DNA of 64,000 nucleotides from Paragonimus westermani (lineage: Eukaryota; Platyhelminthes; Trematoda; Plagiorchiida; Troglotrematidae). Within the stretch, counting starts at the first letter, position 1; every line of letters begins with the position of its first letter. Position numbers and translations under genes: made by a program. Positions 60,701-64,000 of this stretch are shown here, piece by piece. The stretch lies in NCBI GenBank assembly GCA_008508345.1, contig QNGE01002386.1, positions 1-64,000 of the forward strand. Reading direction: 5' to 3'. The notes beneath the pieces were generated by a model. It searched no databases, had not been told where the DNA came from, and saw only the letters and a list, made by a program, of their open reading frames with translations.

Positions 60701-63700
60701 TTTAGTCCCGATTTGTATTGCATAGGCCTTCACTCCTGTACCTCCATAGAGTGCCGCTAATCCTCTGGAGTCTGATGACGCAAGTAAACTTCCCAAAATG
60801 ACAAGCAGTGTCAGCTTGTAGACAATTCGCGAAAAAATGTTCGCAAACATCATATTTGATTAACGGGAACAAAAGGTGAACAGCATTGAAATTAATGAGG
60901 AGGACTAAATTAACTATACACCAAGTTGCTAACCGTTCAGGGCCCTTGTGTAACATCACGAACGAGTAACGAGTAAATTGTTACGAATCAACAGTTCGAT
61001 CAAGCTATCACAAAGTTCGATTGGTGCACGAAAAAGGAGAGAGTATTATCAGTAACAATGAGCAATCAACAGCCTCCAGATGAAAGTACCAGTGGCTGAG
61101 CGGTATTTACGGTTAGCCAGCCGGATAAAAATGAATTTGGCATCACTGACGCTTGATCACGGCCTTCGCATTCACACAATATTTTTAGAAAGTCAAGTTT
61201 GGAATTGAACACCAAACTAATGTTACTTTCTTGTTGGAGCACATATCTTGGGTGCCACAAAGTCCGCAGTGAACGGTGCAGTGGCTTCATATCCTGATTT
61301 TGTTGCGAATGTGCACAATCGATGATTTCTAACAATTCCGAAATCAGTAGGCTGCATTTGTGGGAGATTGCATTGATAGTTGTAATGAGTTTTGCAGAGC
61401 ATAAGAGCATCAGCAGCAAAGTTACTTACAAAGACACCAATGATTATGGGTAAGTTCATCGCATGTCAAGTACGGTGGAAACAGTGAATTCCTTCAGAGA
61501 CCCAACTGCCTAAAACGGTATACTGTAGGCATTTCAGGGAATGACTATTTAGTCGGCGTATGAAAAACTGTTCACTTAGTGACACTAGGTCAAACACCTT
61601 GAGCGGCAGTATGCTTACACGTATTTCTCAATCATTGAGTAATCAGTCCTTGAAGATTAAGCAAATTAGCTTCCTGTTTTATAACAAATTTGGTATAACT
61701 TTTTGCCAAGGTTTGTGTCATGTAATTGAGCTTGTCACTTTATGACGAGAAACAACCAACCGCAGTAATACTAATCATATTGTTGGTAGTACAGAGAAAA
61801 AAGTTTGAGTGATAAAATGAACTAATCACCGAAGTGCATAATTGTATTGGAAGTGAACACAAAAGGTAGATTAGCTGTTAGTGATAACTTCATGTTAGAC
61901 TGTTGCAGACGGTTAACTTAATCCGTTAAAAGCTTAACGGTGACATAAACTCTAGCTTACAGATCTCATATCTTGACTCCTTTGCCTATCGCTCCTTCAC
62001 CCTGATACAACGTGGTACCAATTGTTTCCATACACCTTTTCACTTTGATATGAACGAAGGATACTTAATAAATTTTTCATCTGAAGTCAACTTTTGAGAC
62101 AAGATGGTTTGGCTGGATTAACACATTAAATGCACGAACGCGTATGTAGCCGAAAAACTATGTAATTTTAGGAGGAAACAGATTTTGGATACTCGTCAGT
62201 TAACAGAGAGTGCAAGTAAATTTTCGATGTCCCCAGCACATTGTTGACTAACACTAGTTCGTTCACAGAACAGTGAAATGGACAAGAGCTACAATGCCTA
62301 GGAGAGGCAAACGATGGTCCAAACAACCTCTGCTCTTCAAAAACAATGTGATTTATTATGACAAGGGTGTCGGTGTACAAATTAGTGGATGAGAAACATC
62401 GGTTACCTTCTTCATTCACACTTCACTAATCAGTAGTTAAGATTTTTGTCGACACGGGAAAAATTGCATGTGCAGTACGTTGACGCGAAATGACTAAGAC
62501 CGATATTTGTGTTTGTAAACGTAGCATCACACTGCTGTCCAAAATATGATCAACATGGTATTTTTGATGTTGTGAATTATAGTACTGGATTTTAACTTTG
62601 TAGAGAGTTTGATTTTTTCTATGACAGGAGTAAACGATGGTTTTCACTGACCGCAAGCAAAAAGTGTTTCAGTAAACTTTTTGCCACACTGCTTTTCAAA
62701 ACTGACAGTATGCCCAGTTTGACTTTCTGGACTTCGACAATGTGTGTGTTGACAGTTTCCGCATAGGTTTGGTGGGTACAGACTAATTTTTAAACTCCAT
62801 GTTTCGTTCGTTTATCAGAAGACTTCTTTAAAATGATGGCGATTACTTCTGTTACCGACATTGCTTTGTTTCTCTAAAAAAACAAGCTGTCGCATCAGTC
62901 TAGTTTCAACGTCCATTGTAGACCGTCACCCGCAATATTTCAGTTTTAAATTTTTCGAGCGCTGGTGGAATGTATCGTTGTGGACCTACTCAGACGTATA
63001 ACTGAGCAACAATGTAGAAGGATTTGAGCGCTCCAACATGAGCATTCGATGTTTCAGTTAACTAGGTTGCTACAACTCGAACCGGTGAATTTATATCGCC
63101 GCGGTCAAAATATTACGTGACGTTGAATATGAAGTTGACTTCGAATTATTGGTTAGAAACGCTTCATGAACAACTTGTCAAGGAATACTGGATGGCCCTC
63201 AATACCCGATCAGACGTTCGCAACGCAGGTGCTATTGCGTTGTTTATATGCTATCATATGAGAAAAGACAGATGAAAACATTTGTTCTCACGTAATCCCT
63301 CTTTAATTGTGCATGTCTCGTTTTGTGTTGACCATTGAAGTGGGCCATGGATTTTATACTGCAAGTTGGTATAATCTAAGCTATTCTTCTAGCGCTCCGT
63401 CAACGTCTCGGATAACTTTGTAAATCAAGACGTATGTTCCATCCTATCTAGCAAGTCCCGTTTTTTAATGTTTTCCAATTTTTATGAATACGATCTGAAG
63501 CGGCCGCAAATAAGCCCATTCTCCTTATGGTCCTCACAGTAATCCTCAACATACTCAAGTGTTGTATGCTGTTTTCAGTGATAAACTTACTGAGTATGGA
63601 GGCGTGAGTTTCAGGCTGTGGATGTTAACATGAGGAAAGTTGCTGAGTATCCTCTACCCACTGTCATGCAATACGTCACCCCCAAGTAGATTAGGGGACC

Positions 63701-64000
63701 TTGAATTAAGTTCGATAGATCAGGTGGTAAATATATACGACATACTGAACAGAACGACGAAGTGAAGTGTAGTGCTGATGAGTCATTTGAGAATATACGT
63801 AGGAAGTTCCGAGTTGACATCGACCATTCCAATGGTGCTTCTATCAGTAGTCAGTAAGGAAATACATCCGCTCCAAATTCCGACAGCTTTCACTGAGCCA
63901 GTTTAAACGACAGCTGAATAGTGTAAAATTTTTCTGCTGAAGCCAATCGAACACTTCGGCATAGTGATTTGACTATGCATAACTTACATGGACATGAAGA
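57720..64000. other. Gene-free right end
   Basis: ORFs reach 117 codons (61066-61419, minus) without recognisable domains. A box-A-like TGGCTGAGCGGT near 61092 has no box B. No further peptide precursor with a signal peptide and Gly-basic ending is seen. Confidence 0.5.

Noticed and set aside
61080..61110. Box-A-like TGGCTGAGCGGT
   Set aside because: No box B at any acceptable distance.
1..64000. CRISPR array, bacterial operon, phage or rRNA genes
   Set aside because: No regularly spaced repeats, no dense collinear ORFs with ribosome binding sites and no rRNA-like conserved blocks. The sequence is eukaryotic in texture.

Overview
The window is animal-type nuclear DNA of about 40% G+C, very sparse in genes and rich in old dispersed repeats. 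There are no operons, no bacterial-style ribosome binding sites and no dense coding. The combination of a decayed Ty3/Gypsy retrotransposon, tRNA-derived SINEs and one short amidated-peptide precursor suggests an invertebrate. A parasitic flatworm, perhaps a trematode, is my best guess, but this is an inference from overall style and not a proof.

Layout. 1-5245 is gene-free apart from a 109-bp foldback repeat (3589-3697). 5246-9559 is one Ty3/Gypsy LTR retrotransposon on the + strand, flanked by a 4-bp target duplication (ATAC). Its gag-protease-RT-RNase H-integrase coding lies in one continuous reading frame broken by four in-frame stops, and at least five key residues are lost, so it is dead. 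9560-57234 is mostly unrecognised non-coding sequence, intergenic or giant-intron. Scattered through it are two families of Pol III-type tRNA-derived repeats: family A at 12.5, 35.1 and 54.6 kb, and family B at 19.5 (minus), 19.7 and 45.1 kb. There is also a third tRNA-like sequence at 14.7 kb, a second copy of the foldback unit at 40.95 kb, and a few unassigned ORFs.

The one convincing non-transposon gene is a small secreted-peptide precursor at 57249-57491 (+). It has a signal peptide, an acidic Tyr/Asp/Pro-rich spacer, a Lys-Arg cleavage site and a C-terminal octapeptide followed by Gly-Arg-stop, which predicts a C-terminally amidated neuropeptide ending in Arg-Leu-amide. A splice-acceptor-like sequence lies 14 bp before its start codon. 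57492-64000 shows no recognisable gene.

The features do not form a pathway. The neuropeptide gene is the only likely functional locus; everything else recognisable is mobile-element debris. Coordinates of repeat ends are hand-aligned and good to about 5-15 bp.
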